Origin: an uncultured Rhodospirillaceae bacterium
GTDB taxonomy: Bacteria > Pseudomonadota > Alphaproteobacteria > RF32 > CAG-239
Assembly: GCA_900320035.1 (NCBI GenBank)
Contig: ONQU01000105.1
Location: 1-12,487 of the forward strand
Length of the DNA stretch: 12,487 nucleotides
Reading direction: 5' to 3'
The notes beneath the pieces were generated by a model that did not search any database, was not told the DNA's origin, and saw only the letters and a list, made by a program, of their open reading frames with translations. The position numbers and the translations under genes are program-made. Shown here in pieces: positions 4,701 to 12,487 of the stretch. Each line of letters begins with the position of its first letter. Position 1 is the first letter of the stretch.

Positions 4701-7391
4701 ATGGCAAAAGATAAAGATTTATCGCCGGGAATGGCGCAATACCTTGAGATTAAAAAACAATACGCAGATTATTTATTGTTTTATCGTATGGGTGACTTCT
4801 ATGAAATGTTTTTTGACGATGCCAAAAAGGCAGCGGCAGCATTGGATATTGCATTAACAAGACGTGGTGAGGCCTTTGGCGAACCGGTGCCAATGTGCGG
4901 TGTGCCGTTTCATGCGTATGAGAGCTATTTGGCAAAGTTGATTAAAGCCGGTTATAAAGTAGCTATTTGCGAGCAAATGGAAGATCCGAAAGAAGCAAAA
5001 AAACGTGGCTATAAAGCAGTGGTACGGCGTGAGGTTATTCGCTTGGTGACTGGTGGTACGGTAACCGAAGATTCTATTCTAGATGCACGCAAAAATAATT
5101 ATTTGTTGGCGGTGGCTAAACTAAAAAACAGTTTTGGTTGTGCGTGGATTGATTTATCGACAGGTGCTTTTTATACCCAAGAGGTTCTGACCACACCGGC
5201 AACTGAATATGCCGAATTATACGGTGTGTTATCACGTTTAACACCGGCGGAAATTTTGGTGGCCGATTCTTTGTTGGAAAATCCGGATTTATTTCGTTTG
5301 TTGAATGAATATCGCGAGAAGCTGACAGTTTTACCGCAAGCACGTTTCAATTACGACGGAGCACACAAGCATATTAAAGATTTTTACGATATTCAAACTT
5401 TAGATGCGTTTGGCAGTTTTAGTAAATCAGAAGTGATGGCAATAGGTGTTATTCTCGACTATATTCAGGTGACGCAAAAGCAACAAATGCCGCGAATAAA
5501 TCGGCCGATTAAAATAGTGAGCAGTCGTTATATGGAAATTGATGCTGCAACACAACATAATTTGAATTTGACGGAAGGCTATAAAGGTTCAACATTGAAA
5601 GATGTCATTGATCGCACGAATTTTGGCGGGGGTGCACGAATGCTATTGAATCGATTAGTCAGTCCGCTTTTAGATGTGCGCGAAATTAACCAGCGTTTGG
5701 ATGCGGTGGAATTTTTTATTCAGCACAGTCAAACTCGGCAAAAATTATGCGAGCAGCTCAAAGAATGCTCGGATATGGAACGTGCTTTGGGAAGAATCAG
5801 TATCGGTCACGGCGGACCACGCGATTTAAAGGATATTTTAATTACGCTGGTAAAGTTACCGATGATTAAAAATGTAATCGAGCAGTTTCAAAAAACAGAT
5901 ATGGTTGATAATCAAATGCCGGAAGCCATTAGGCAGATTTTGCAGCGCTTTGGCAACCATTATCAACTGGTGCAAACATTATCAAGTGCCTTAAAAGATG
6001 TTGATGATGAGGGGAAAACGTATGTTTTGCCGATGCATGCTCGTGATGGTGGATTCATTAAACAAGGTTTTAGCGCTGAATATGATGCAGTTTGCGATAT
6101 GCGTGATCGCGGTGGTGAGCGCATTTTAGGTATGCAAAGTCAATATATTGAAGAAACGGGAATTGATAAGTTGCGGGTACGTTGCAATAATATTATCGGT
6201 TATTTTATTGAAGTGCCGAATACGCACGTGACGCAACTGTTAAATAATCCGAGATTTATTCATCGGCAGTCGGTATTGAACGCTACCCGTTTCACCACAG
6301 CGGAATTAACTGAACTGGAAAATGCTCATCGTAGTGCAGCCGAGCGGGCGTTAGCTATGGAACAGCAGCTGTATGAGGGTTTGGTGCGCGATGTGTTATT
6401 GAGTGCGGAAGATATTGTCTTTGCGGCACAGGCTTTGGCTGAACTTGACGTGGCGGCAGCAATGGCAAATTTGGCGTTGGAAAATAATTATTGTCGTCCG
6501 GTGCTTGACGAAGGTGTGGGCTTTGATGTCATTGAAGGACGGCATCCGGTGGTGGAAGCGGCCCTAAAACAAAATGGTGAAGGAACTTTCGTCGGCAATG
6601 ATTGTTCCGTGAATGCTGAAGATAATCGTATGTGGCTAATTACCGGACCGAATATGGCCGGTAAATCGACATTTTTGCGGCAAAATGCCATTATAGCCAT
6701 TATGGCGCAAATGGGGTGTTATGTACCGGCAAAATCTGCGCATATCGGAATTGTTAACAAGCTGTTTTCACGTGTGGGGGCTTCTGATGATTTATCACGC
6801 GGGCGTTCGACCTTCATGGTGGAGATGGTGGAAACAGCCTCAATTTTAAATCGTGCCGATGAACACTCATTTGTGATATTAGATGAAATTGGGCGCGGTA
6901 CAGCAACCTTTGACGGTCTTTCCATTGCTTGGGCAGTGGCTGAATATTTGCACAATGTAAATCGTTCGCGGACATTGTTTGCAACCCATTATCATGAACT
7001 GGCAAATTTAGCGGACAGATTACCGGCACTGTCATTACATTGCATGAAAATCAAGGAATTTAATAATCAAGTGGTGTTTTTGCATGAAGTGATTAAAGGG
7101 GCAGCAGATCGCTCTTATGGTATTCATGTGGCCGGGCTGGCGGGTTTACCGAAAGAAGTTATTCGTCGTGCCGACCAAATTTTGAAGAAATTGGAAAAAG
7201 ATAATCAGAAAAATAATGCATTTGATTTAGCTAATGAGTTGCCGCTGTTTGATTATCAGCCACCGGTTTTGGAAGTAACAAAGCCTTCAGCGGTGGAAGA
7301 AGCGTTGAAAGCGATTAATCCCGATGAAATGAGCGCGCGTGAGGCTTTGGACCAGTTGTATAAGCTAAAAGATTTGTTAGAGGAAAATTAA
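4701..7391 (+). CDS. mutS: DNA mismatch repair protein MutS
   Basis: Recognises mispaired or looped bases in new DNA and, as an ATP-driven sliding clamp, recruits MutL. The 896-aa length is within the usual range for the family. Domain I carries the mismatch-wedging F33-Y-E35 motif in LLFYRMGDFYEMFF. The connector, lever and clamp domains fill about 125-590. The ATPase has Walker A GPNMAGKST (649-657, K655), the following ST-rich SDDLSRGRSTFMVEM, Walker B ILDEIGRGT (D728, E729) and ATHYHEL (761-767, H763). A C-terminal ELPLF (846-850) resembles a sliding-clamp binding motif, and INPDEMSAREALDQLYKLKDLL at the end is the usual C-terminal oligomerisation helix region. The ATG at 4701 fits the family N-terminus, although no Shine-Dalgarno sequence is visible in the AT-rich bases before it; the alternative ATG at codon 11 has no better site. 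First gene of an operon with the MazG-like gene and priA. Confidence 0.98.
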   Translation: MAKDKDLSPGMAQYLEIKKQYADYLLFYRMGDFYEMFFDDAKKAAAALDIALTRRGEAFGEPVPMCGVPFHAYESYLAKLIKAGYKVAICEQMEDPKEAKKRGYKAVVRREVIRLVTGGTVTEDSILDARKNNYLLAVAKLKNSFGCAWIDLSTGAFYTQEVLTTPATEYAELYGVLSRLTPAEILVADSLLENPDLFRLLNEYREKLTVLPQARFNYDGAHKHIKDFYDIQTLDAFGSFSKSEVMAIGVILDYIQVTQKQQMPRINRPIKIVSSRYMEIDAATQHNLNLTEGYKGSTLKDVIDRTNFGGGARMLLNRLVSPLLDVREINQRLDAVEFFIQHSQTRQKLCEQLKECSDMERALGRISIGHGGPRDLKDILITLVKLPMIKNVIEQFQKTDMVDNQMPEAIRQILQRFGNHYQLVQTLSSALKDVDDEGKTYVLPMHARDGGFIKQGFSAEYDAVCDMRDRGGERILGMQSQYIEETGIDKLRVRCNNIIGYFIEVPNTHVTQLLNNPRFIHRQSVLNATRFTTAELTELENAHRSAAERALAMEQQLYEGLVRDVLLSAEDIVFAAQALAELDVAAAMANLALENNYCRPVLDEGVGFDVIEGRHPVVEAALKQNGEGTFVGNDCSVNAEDNRMWLITGPNMAGKSTFLRQNAIIAIMAQMGCYVPAKSAHIGIVNKLFSRVGASDDLSRGRSTFMVEMVETASILNRADEHSFVILDEIGRGTATFDGLSIAWAVAEYLHNVNRSRTLFATHYHELANLADRLPALSLHCMKIKEFNNQVVFLHEVIKGAADRSYGIHVAGLAGLPKEVIRRADQILKKLEKDNQKNNAFDLANELPLFDYQPPVLEVTKPSAVEEALKAINPDEMSAREALDQLYKLKDLLEEN

Positions 7392-7392
7392 G

Positions 7393-7797
7393 ATGAAAAT
7401 TGAAGAATATTTTGATAATTATGCCCATTATGTTGATTCTGTAACTTCGGCAACAGCGAAAGATGATGCTTTATTTAAGGAGCATTTAGAGGAACTTTCA
7501 AAACTACTGGGGGGTAATTTTGCTCGGCTTGATCATGCTATTACCGGTTTGACGGGAGAAGCCGGTGAAGTGGCTGACGTATGGAAAAAGGTTAAATATA
7601 TGGGGTTGGAATATAATGTTGAAACGCGCGATAAGTTGATAAAAGAATTGGGTGATGTTTGTTGGTATTTAATGAGTGCGGCAACGGCTTTAGGTGTACC
7701 GCTCAATGAAATTATCAATCAGAATATTGCTAAGCTCAAAGCGCGGCATCCGCATGGTTATTCATCGGCTTATATGCAGCAGAAAAAAGGCGCGTAA
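7393..7797 (+). CDS. MazG-like nucleotide pyrophosphohydrolase
   Basis: Small single-domain all-alpha NTP pyrophosphatase of 134 aa, likely hydrolysing (d)NTPs to the monophosphate and pyrophosphate with Mg2+. The metal-binding pattern is visible: GLTGEAGEVADVWKKV (52-67; E56, E59, D62) followed by KELGDVCWYL (84-93; E85, D88), the ExxE...ExxD arrangement of the MazG/dUTPase-like superfamily. KLKARHPHGY near the end (114-123) is also common in this group. It is much shorter than E. coli MazG, which has two domains, so it should not be equated with it. It starts one base after the mutS stop, with AGAGGA eight bases upstream, and its stop is adjacent to the priA start. This placement suggests cleaning of damaged or unwanted nucleotides alongside repair and replication restart. 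The actual substrate cannot be read from the sequence. Confidence 0.85.
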   Translation: MKIEEYFDNYAHYVDSVTSATAKDDALFKEHLEELSKLLGGNFARLDHAITGLTGEAGEVADVWKKVKYMGLEYNVETRDKLIKELGDVCWYLMSAATALGVPLNEIINQNIAKLKARHPHGYSSAYMQQKKGA

Positions 7798-9975
7798 ATG
7801 ACGGAAATTGTCGGCGTTTTACTTCCTTTACCATTTGATAAAGCATTTGATTATCAAACCGATGAGCCAGTGTCAATCGGGCAGTTGGTTGCGGTGCCGT
7901 TTGGTAAAGAGCAACAAATTGGGATAGTTTATTGTTTGCGAAAAACGTCTGATTTACCACAAGAAAAAATTAAAAAAATTACGAAGATTTTTGATTTTCC
8001 TTTAATTTCCCAAAATGTTATTAAATTTATCGAATGGGTGGCTATCTATAATATGGCACCGCTTGGTTCGGTGTTGAAAATGGTTTTAAGTGTGCGGACG
8101 GTGTTTATGCCCTCACCGATGACCGTACTTTATACTTTATCCGGAAAAACACTGGCAGAAGCAAAACTGAAAAATTCTGATGCCAGGTGGCGGGTGATGG
8201 ATTTATTGCAACATGCACCTTACACACGGCCGGAAATTGCCGCCGGTGCCAATGTGAGCGATAGCGTGATTAAAACTTTGATTGATGCTGATGTACTCAA
8301 ACCGATTTATGTGGAAAACAAGCGTGAATTCTTAGAACCGGTCGGTGATTTCAGTAAAGTGGATTTAACACCGGAGCAACAGCAGGCAGCTGACTTATTG
8401 TGCCGCAAAGTTGAAAGCGGTTTTAGCGTTACCTTGCTCGACGGCATAACCGGTTCAGGTAAGACAGAAGTTTATTTTGAAGCTGTGGCAAAAGCATTGG
8501 AACAAAGTAAACAAGTGTTGATTTTGGTACCGGAAATTGCCCTTACATCGCAATGGTTAGAACGCTTTCAGAAGCGTTTTGGCGTGCGACCGGCCAGCTG
8601 GCATTCGGGTTTAAGTATTAAAGAGCGAACAGATACCTGGAAAGCCATTATTGAAGGGCGGGTTAAAGTAATTGTCGGCGCACGGTCAGCACTGTTTTTG
8701 CCTTATACAAACTTAGGGTTAATTGTGATTGATGAGTGCCACGACCACTCGTTTAAGCAAGAAGACGCGGTTAATTATCAAGGGCGTGATATGGCGATTG
8801 TACGGGCGCAAATAGAGCATTTACCGGTGATTTTATCAACGGCAACGCCGGATTTGGAAACAGTAGTCAATGTGGAAAACGGTAAATATGACTGTGTACA
8901 GTTAAAAAGCCGTTATGCAGCCGCTGAACTGCCGCAAGTGCGGATTATTGATTTGAAAAAGGATAAGCCACAAAAGGGGGAATGGGGCGTTTCCTGGTTG
9001 GCACCGAGTTTGGTGACAGCTTTAAGAGAAAACTTGGCCAAAGGTGAACAATCGGTGCTGTTCTTAAATCGGCGTGGTTATGCACCATTATTAATTTGCC
9101 GAGATTGCGGTCATCGTATGGAATGTCCGAGTTGTAGTGCTTGGTTGACTGAACATAAAACCTCATCAAAGCTGATGTGTCATCATTGCGGTTATGTTGA
9201 TGACATTCCGCAAGTTTGTCCGCACTGTGGTTCAACTGACGGATTAACGGCTTGCGGACCGGGGGTGGAACGGGTAGCTGAAGAAGCGGCTCTGCGTTTT
9301 AAAGGTGCTAAAGTACAAATTCTTTCCAGCGATAATGCCGGTTCGTTTAAAGCGGTGTCGGATATTATTGCTAAAATGGAACGGCGCGAGATTGATATTT
9401 TGGTCGGCACGCAGATTATTGCTAAAGGGCATCATTTTCCTAACTTAACTTTGGTGGGAATTGTTGATGCCGATTTAGGTTTAATGGGTAGTGATTTGCG
9501 TGCGGCAGAACAAACATATCAGTTGTTAAGCCAAGTTTCCGGACGTGCCGGACGCGGTGATAAAAAAGGGCAAGTTTTGGTGCAGACACTTTATCCGGAA
9601 AACAACGTCTTAAAGGCTCTCATTAGTGGCAATCGCCGAGAATTTTGGAATTTGGAAAAGCAGAGCCGGCAGATGCTCAAATATCCGCCGTATGGCAAAT
9701 TAGCGGCACTGATTATTTCCGGTGCTAATCAGACCCAAACCGCGCAAGTGGCTGCCGCTTTCGGGCGTATGGCACCGCATACTGAATATATTGAGGTTTT
9801 GGGACCGGCACCGGCGCCGTTGTTTTTATTGCGCGATAAATATCGTTTTCGGCTGTTGCTTAAAACGGCACGAAACATCAATATTCAACAAGTTGCCAAG
9901 CAGTGGTTAAGTATGATTAAAGTGCCGTCAAACATTAAAGTTGAAATAGATATTGATCCATATTCTTTTATGTAG
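7798..9975 (+). CDS. priA: Primosomal replication restart helicase PriA
   Basis: A 3'-5' superfamily 2 helicase that binds stalled forks and D-loops and reloads the replicative helicase. The 725-aa length is normal. The N-terminal 3'-DNA-binding domain (about 1-100) begins IVGVLLPLPFDKAFDY and has the VAVPFGK segment, followed by a winged-helix region (about 130-190). Helicase motifs are intact: Walker A GITGSGKTEVY (216-226, K222), DExH box D312-E-C-H315 (PriA usually reads DEEH), STATPDLE, motif V GTQIIAKGHHFP (537-548) and motif VI QVSGRAGRG (579-587). The zinc-binding insertion has all eight cysteines as four pairs: C434/C437, C443/C446, C461/C464 and C474/C477. The ATG directly follows the stop codon of the MazG-like gene (TAAATG), with AAGG seven bases upstream, so translation is probably coupled. 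The stop lies only five bases from the end of the convergent TPR gene, with no evident terminator between them. Confidence 0.98.
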   Translation: MTEIVGVLLPLPFDKAFDYQTDEPVSIGQLVAVPFGKEQQIGIVYCLRKTSDLPQEKIKKITKIFDFPLISQNVIKFIEWVAIYNMAPLGSVLKMVLSVRTVFMPSPMTVLYTLSGKTLAEAKLKNSDARWRVMDLLQHAPYTRPEIAAGANVSDSVIKTLIDADVLKPIYVENKREFLEPVGDFSKVDLTPEQQQAADLLCRKVESGFSVTLLDGITGSGKTEVYFEAVAKALEQSKQVLILVPEIALTSQWLERFQKRFGVRPASWHSGLSIKERTDTWKAIIEGRVKVIVGARSALFLPYTNLGLIVIDECHDHSFKQEDAVNYQGRDMAIVRAQIEHLPVILSTATPDLETVVNVENGKYDCVQLKSRYAAAELPQVRIIDLKKDKPQKGEWGVSWLAPSLVTALRENLAKGEQSVLFLNRRGYAPLLICRDCGHRMECPSCSAWLTEHKTSSKLMCHHCGYVDDIPQVCPHCGSTDGLTACGPGVERVAEEAALRFKGAKVQILSSDNAGSFKAVSDIIAKMERREIDILVGTQIIAKGHHFPNLTLVGIVDADLGLMGSDLRAAEQTYQLLSQVSGRAGRGDKKGQVLVQTLYPENNVLKALISGNRREFWNLEKQSRQMLKYPPYGKLAALIISGANQTQTAQVAAAFGRMAPHTEYIEVLGPAPAPLFLLRDKYRFRLLLKTARNINIQQVAKQWLSMIKVPSNIKVEIDIDPYSFM

Positions 9976-9980
9976 CCGAT

Positions 9981-11243
9981 TTATTGTAGGGTGGAAAACA
10001 AAATTTCTAAACTTTCATTGATTTCTTGTCGGCTGATAATGTGGTCAACCGCCGCATCTTCGAGAATTGTCAGTGGTTCATTTAAGCCACAATTGTCATA
10101 GTAACGTGCAGCTTCATGAGCAAATTGTGCAGCTTTTTCAGCAATTCCTTGACGCTCATAATAAGGAGACAGATGATTTTTGGCATTAGCAAGTTGCTGC
10201 TCATACATGTAAGGATCAGCGAGTTCTAATACCGATTGATAGGCAAACATTGCTTTTGTTTCATTACCTTGTTTTACATAGGCATCACCTAATCGACTCC
10301 ATGCGTTGACACTTTCAGGCGATACTTCGGTGGCAAAGTTATATGAAGTGAGCGCCAAACCGATATCGTCAAAAGTGGCAAAATTTCCGGTTAAACAAGC
10401 ATAATTTGCCGCTTGAGCTAACAGCAATTGACGGGATATTCCTTTCTCCGGCATTGCGTCTTTTATATACTGCGAAGTTAATTTTTGCAAAAGTTCCAAG
10501 CAAAGAGAATTGTCGCCTTTTTCACATAGAAGGCGCAAAGCTTCAATGGGCCGGGGCAGAGTTTTTGAATCGGGCAATTCGGCAAACATTTGTGCATTTG
10601 CTAATCCAATAAAATCACGTACCGATCGTACGGTTTGCAATATGTTTTCCATACTAATCGGTGTGGTTTGGCGGTGAACTAAAGCTTGGGCAATTTTAGC
10701 CTCAGATACTTGACGCGCCAACATTTTAATTATTGTGGATACAATCTCACGCGTATGTAAATTTTTTTCTGATATAATTTCCTTTTTGGCAACCGTTTGC
10801 CAATTTTTAAATTCTTCTTGTTGCGCTTTTACATAATTTTGCATGGCTTTTTTTAAGCGCTCATAATCTGCACCGACGCCTAAAAAATCATCAGAATCTT
10901 CTGATGCGGTAATTAGATGAAGTGACAGTTCTTTTTCAGCTTCTAACTGTGCCGCTGCTTCCTCTTGATTGATTTCAGAAATATATTCATCAAGTTCAGT
11001 AGGTGAATCCTCTTTTACGGGGCGGAACGTATCGATGACCGCTTTAGCGTAAATAACCACAATTAAGCCTAAAAAGAGAGCGAACAGACCCACAATTAAT
11101 AAACCATTGGGGCCAAATTCCTCAATAATACGAGCATATATTTTATCGCTTTTAACGGAGATCAGGGCAACCATATCCTGCCAATCGGTCTGATTAGGAA
11201 TTTTCCATTCTAAAATATGAAAAAATTTGATTGGTGCCAGCAT
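9981..11243 (-). CDS. Membrane-anchored TPR protein of unknown function
   Basis: Protein of 420 aa that I do not recognise by name. One strong transmembrane helix (NGLLIVGLFALFLGLIVVIY, about 46-66) follows a short N-terminal part of about 45 residues. An acidic, Glu-rich linker (about 77-120) and a charged helical stretch (about 125-165) come next. The C-terminal part is helical repeat; the clearest tetratricopeptide unit is VNAWSRLGDAYVKQGNETKAMFAYQSVLEL (312-341, with W315, L318, G319, Y322), and degenerate units lie on both sides (about 270-305 and 350-400). The large soluble part probably sits in the cytoplasm as a protein-interaction scaffold, but topology is not certain. The ATG at 11243 is supported by AGAGGA ten bases upstream and by a good promoter. 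It lies just downstream of another TPR gene on the same strand, which suggests related roles. Confidence 0.8.
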   Translation of the reverse strand: MLAPIKFFHILEWKIPNQTDWQDMVALISVKSDKIYARIIEEFGPNGLLIVGLFALFLGLIVVIYAKAVIDTFRPVKEDSPTELDEYISEINQEEAAAQLEAEKELSLHLITASEDSDDFLGVGADYERLKKAMQNYVKAQQEEFKNWQTVAKKEIISEKNLHTREIVSTIIKMLARQVSEAKIAQALVHRQTTPISMENILQTVRSVRDFIGLANAQMFAELPDSKTLPRPIEALRLLCEKGDNSLCLELLQKLTSQYIKDAMPEKGISRQLLLAQAANYACLTGNFATFDDIGLALTSYNFATEVSPESVNAWSRLGDAYVKQGNETKAMFAYQSVLELADPYMYEQQLANAKNHLSPYYERQGIAEKAAQFAHEAARYYDNCGLNEPLTILEDAAVDHIISRQEINESLEILFSTLQ

Positions 11244-11290
11244 AAATAAAAAATCCTCTTTTCAGTTTTTCCGTAGCATAAATAAAAAAT
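11239..11290. repeat. 16-bp direct repeat at the TPR gene promoter and start
   Basis: AGCATAAATAAAAAAT occurs exactly at 11239-11254 and 11275-11290, a 36-bp period. On the minus strand the right copy supplies the -10 box and most of the spacer, and the left copy supplies the start codon and its upstream bases. This could be a short local duplication or a coincidence helped by AT-richness. Confidence 0.6.
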
Positions 11291-11303
11291 GGTACAATGT
11301 CCA
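11275..11303 (-). promoter_or_regulatory. Sigma70-type promoter for the membrane TPR gene
   Basis: On the minus strand TGGACA (11303-11298) is followed by a 17-base spacer and TATGCT (11280-11275), the best sigma70-like match in the window. Transcription would start near 11268, giving a leader of about 25 bases with the AGAGGA ribosome-binding site. The promoter lies in the 74-base gap after the upstream TPR gene, so the two genes may be expressed separately or together. Confidence 0.65.
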
Positions 11304-11317
11304 GCACTCGTTTAAAT

Positions 11318-12487
11318 TTAGTGCAACATTTTATTTTTTATTATTTTAATAAACTCTTCATTTTCTGTTTTTTGGGCATATTCGAGCGCTTCGGCAGAAT
11401 ATTGTTGTGCTTCCGCTTGATTATCGGTGGTTTGTTCAATGAGGGCTAAATTAAGACAATCAATGGCCGCACCGGCATAGCGTTGTGTATTTTGCTCCAG
11501 CCAAAGTGATTTTTTTAGCCATATTTTAGCTTGTGTATAATCACCATATTGCTTGTAAATCAGGCCTAATAAACCATAAACATGGCCGAGATGAAAATTG
11601 CTTTGGTGGGCAAATAAAGTAGATAGAATTTCTTGCAAAAGATTTTCTGCCCGATTGAATTTTTGCTGTTGAAAATAAGCTTCCGCGGCTAAATACAAAC
11701 TTTCAGCATAAGCAGAAAAGTTTTCCAAAGTATAATAATTTACAGCAGCTTCTTGTGAATATTTTGCCGCCGCCGTTAAGTTGCCGCACTCGAAGGAAAT
11801 TTGTCCCATAAGTTGCAAACTGAAAGCAATGCCCATTGAGTTTTGTTTTTGGTTGTAGAAATTTAACGCTTGTTTGATTTTTTTGCGGGCGGCCGTATAT
11901 TTTTGTTGATGAATTTCGAGCAATGCGTACTGATTAAGAACATCGGCTCTAATTTTCATATTCGGTGCTAGTTTAAGGGCATCTTGGTAACAAATTTCAG
12001 CTTGAGCATATTGGCAATCACTTGTTAATAACATTCCTTTCATTGCCGTTATTTCAGTGTGTTGTAAAGGCAAATTATGATGTTGATAAATTTTCTGTAT
12101 GGATGCCAGCAAGAATGTTGACATATCTTCTACGCCGCTCACACGATAAACATCTATCAGCAGCATATAGCAAGCTGTTTCTTCCATGAAGTACTGTTGT
12201 TGGTGAAAGACGGGGAGGGCCTGAGTAATAGCTTTTGACACGACGGCCATATCGCCCTTTTGCATGTAATGTCGTGCTTTACTTAGGTTATAATAAGCGT
12301 TTTCTGTTTTTGATTTTGGCACTTTATTTAATGCCGCAAACCAATGATTTGCTTGACGCAATGCCCAAACATTTTGCGCCGCAATAATCACAAAAATGAA
12401 CCAACGGCTGTTCTTCAACTTCTTTTGGGGCATTTTTGCCATTTTACGCAAAGCCTTGACGGCATCTTGATGAGCTGACAGCAAGGC
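11318..12487 (-). CDS. TPR-repeat protein, N-terminus beyond the window
   Basis: At least 389 codons are open to the right edge, with no stop before it. The first in-frame codon able to start is a TTG at 12484, and no convincing ribosome-binding site precedes it or the internal ATG codons nearby, so the true start is most likely outside the window. A hydrophobic run (WFIFVIIAAQNVWAL) lies about 30 residues from the edge; it may be a short membrane helix or a repeat helix. The rest is a near-continuous array of about eight TPR-like units. The clearest are ADVLNQYALLEIHQQKYTAA, AESLYLAAEAYFQQQKFNRA, GHVYGLLGLIYKQYGDYTQA and AAIDCLNLALIEQTTDNQAE. Such arrays bind other proteins or peptides; no enzymatic domain is visible. 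I cannot name the family. It is followed on the same strand by the membrane-anchored TPR gene. Confidence 0.75.
   Translation of the reverse strand, partial: ALLSAHQDAVKALRKMAKMPQKKLKNSRWFIFVIIAAQNVWALRQANHWFAALNKVPKSKTENAYYNLSKARHYMQKGDMAVVSKAITQALPVFHQQQYFMEETACYMLLIDVYRVSGVEDMSTFLLASIQKIYQHHNLPLQHTEITAMKGMLLTSDCQYAQAEICYQDALKLAPNMKIRADVLNQYALLEIHQQKYTAARKKIKQALNFYNQKQNSMGIAFSLQLMGQISFECGNLTAAAKYSQEAAVNYYTLENFSAYAESLYLAAEAYFQQQKFNRAENLLQEILSTLFAHQSNFHLGHVYGLLGLIYKQYGDYTQAKIWLKKSLWLEQNTQRYAGAAIDCLNLALIEQTTDNQAEAQQYSAEALEYAQKTENEEFIKIIKNKMLH

Noticed and set aside
8326..8331. A GAATTC site inside priA, thought of as a possible target of the EcoRI-family methylase
   Set aside because: Family membership does not define specificity, and one 6-base site in 12.5 kb is unremarkable.
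8731..8742. PriA has DECH in place of the usual DEEH
   Set aside because: The catalytic Asp and Glu and the His are present, and DECH is a recognised DExH form in other helicases. With all other motifs and zinc cysteines intact this is ordinary variation.

Overview
This AT-rich window looks like chromosomal DNA from an alphaproteobacterium. The best taxonomic clue is ribosomal protein S4, whose N-terminal region (NLWG, SPYNRRSYRPGQHGQR) and C-terminus (MEPNLVIEYYSR) follow the alphaproteobacterial form, and whose gene stands alone rather than in an rpoA-type operon. Base composition would fit a low-GC, possibly host-associated lineage, but that is inference and no genus can be named.

Layout, left to right. 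(1) Positions 1-122 are noncoding and hold a weak hairpin and a strong plus-strand intrinsic terminator. (2) Positions 123-2304 carry two tightly coupled plus-strand genes: an EcoRI-family adenine-specific DNA methyltransferase and a DUF262 protein with a C-terminal HNH nuclease domain. They look like an accessory restriction-modification or defence module. (3) On the minus strand follow rpsD (2368-2982), with its own terminator and a structured leader containing a short upstream ORF, and then a PhoR-type membrane sensor histidine kinase (3177-4598). (4) Divergently on the plus strand runs a compact genome-maintenance operon: mutS, a MazG-like nucleotide pyrophosphohydrolase, and priA (4701-9975), with junctions of 1 and 0 bases. 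(5) On the minus strand, convergent with priA, are two TPR proteins: a membrane-anchored one (9981-11243) with a good sigma70-type promoter, and a second one (from 11318) that runs off the right edge.

How the genes work together. The mutS-mazG-like-priA group combines mismatch repair, probable nucleotide-pool cleaning and replication-fork restart. The kinase has no response regulator in view, and its ATP-binding G1 box is degenerate. The most accessory-looking part is the methyltransferase/DUF262-HNH pair, squeezed between a terminator and the 3' end of a housekeeping ribosomal gene. No tRNA, rRNA, IS element, integrase or CRISPR array was found. No gene-free stretch exceeds 300 bases; the longest is the 194-base rpsD leader region.
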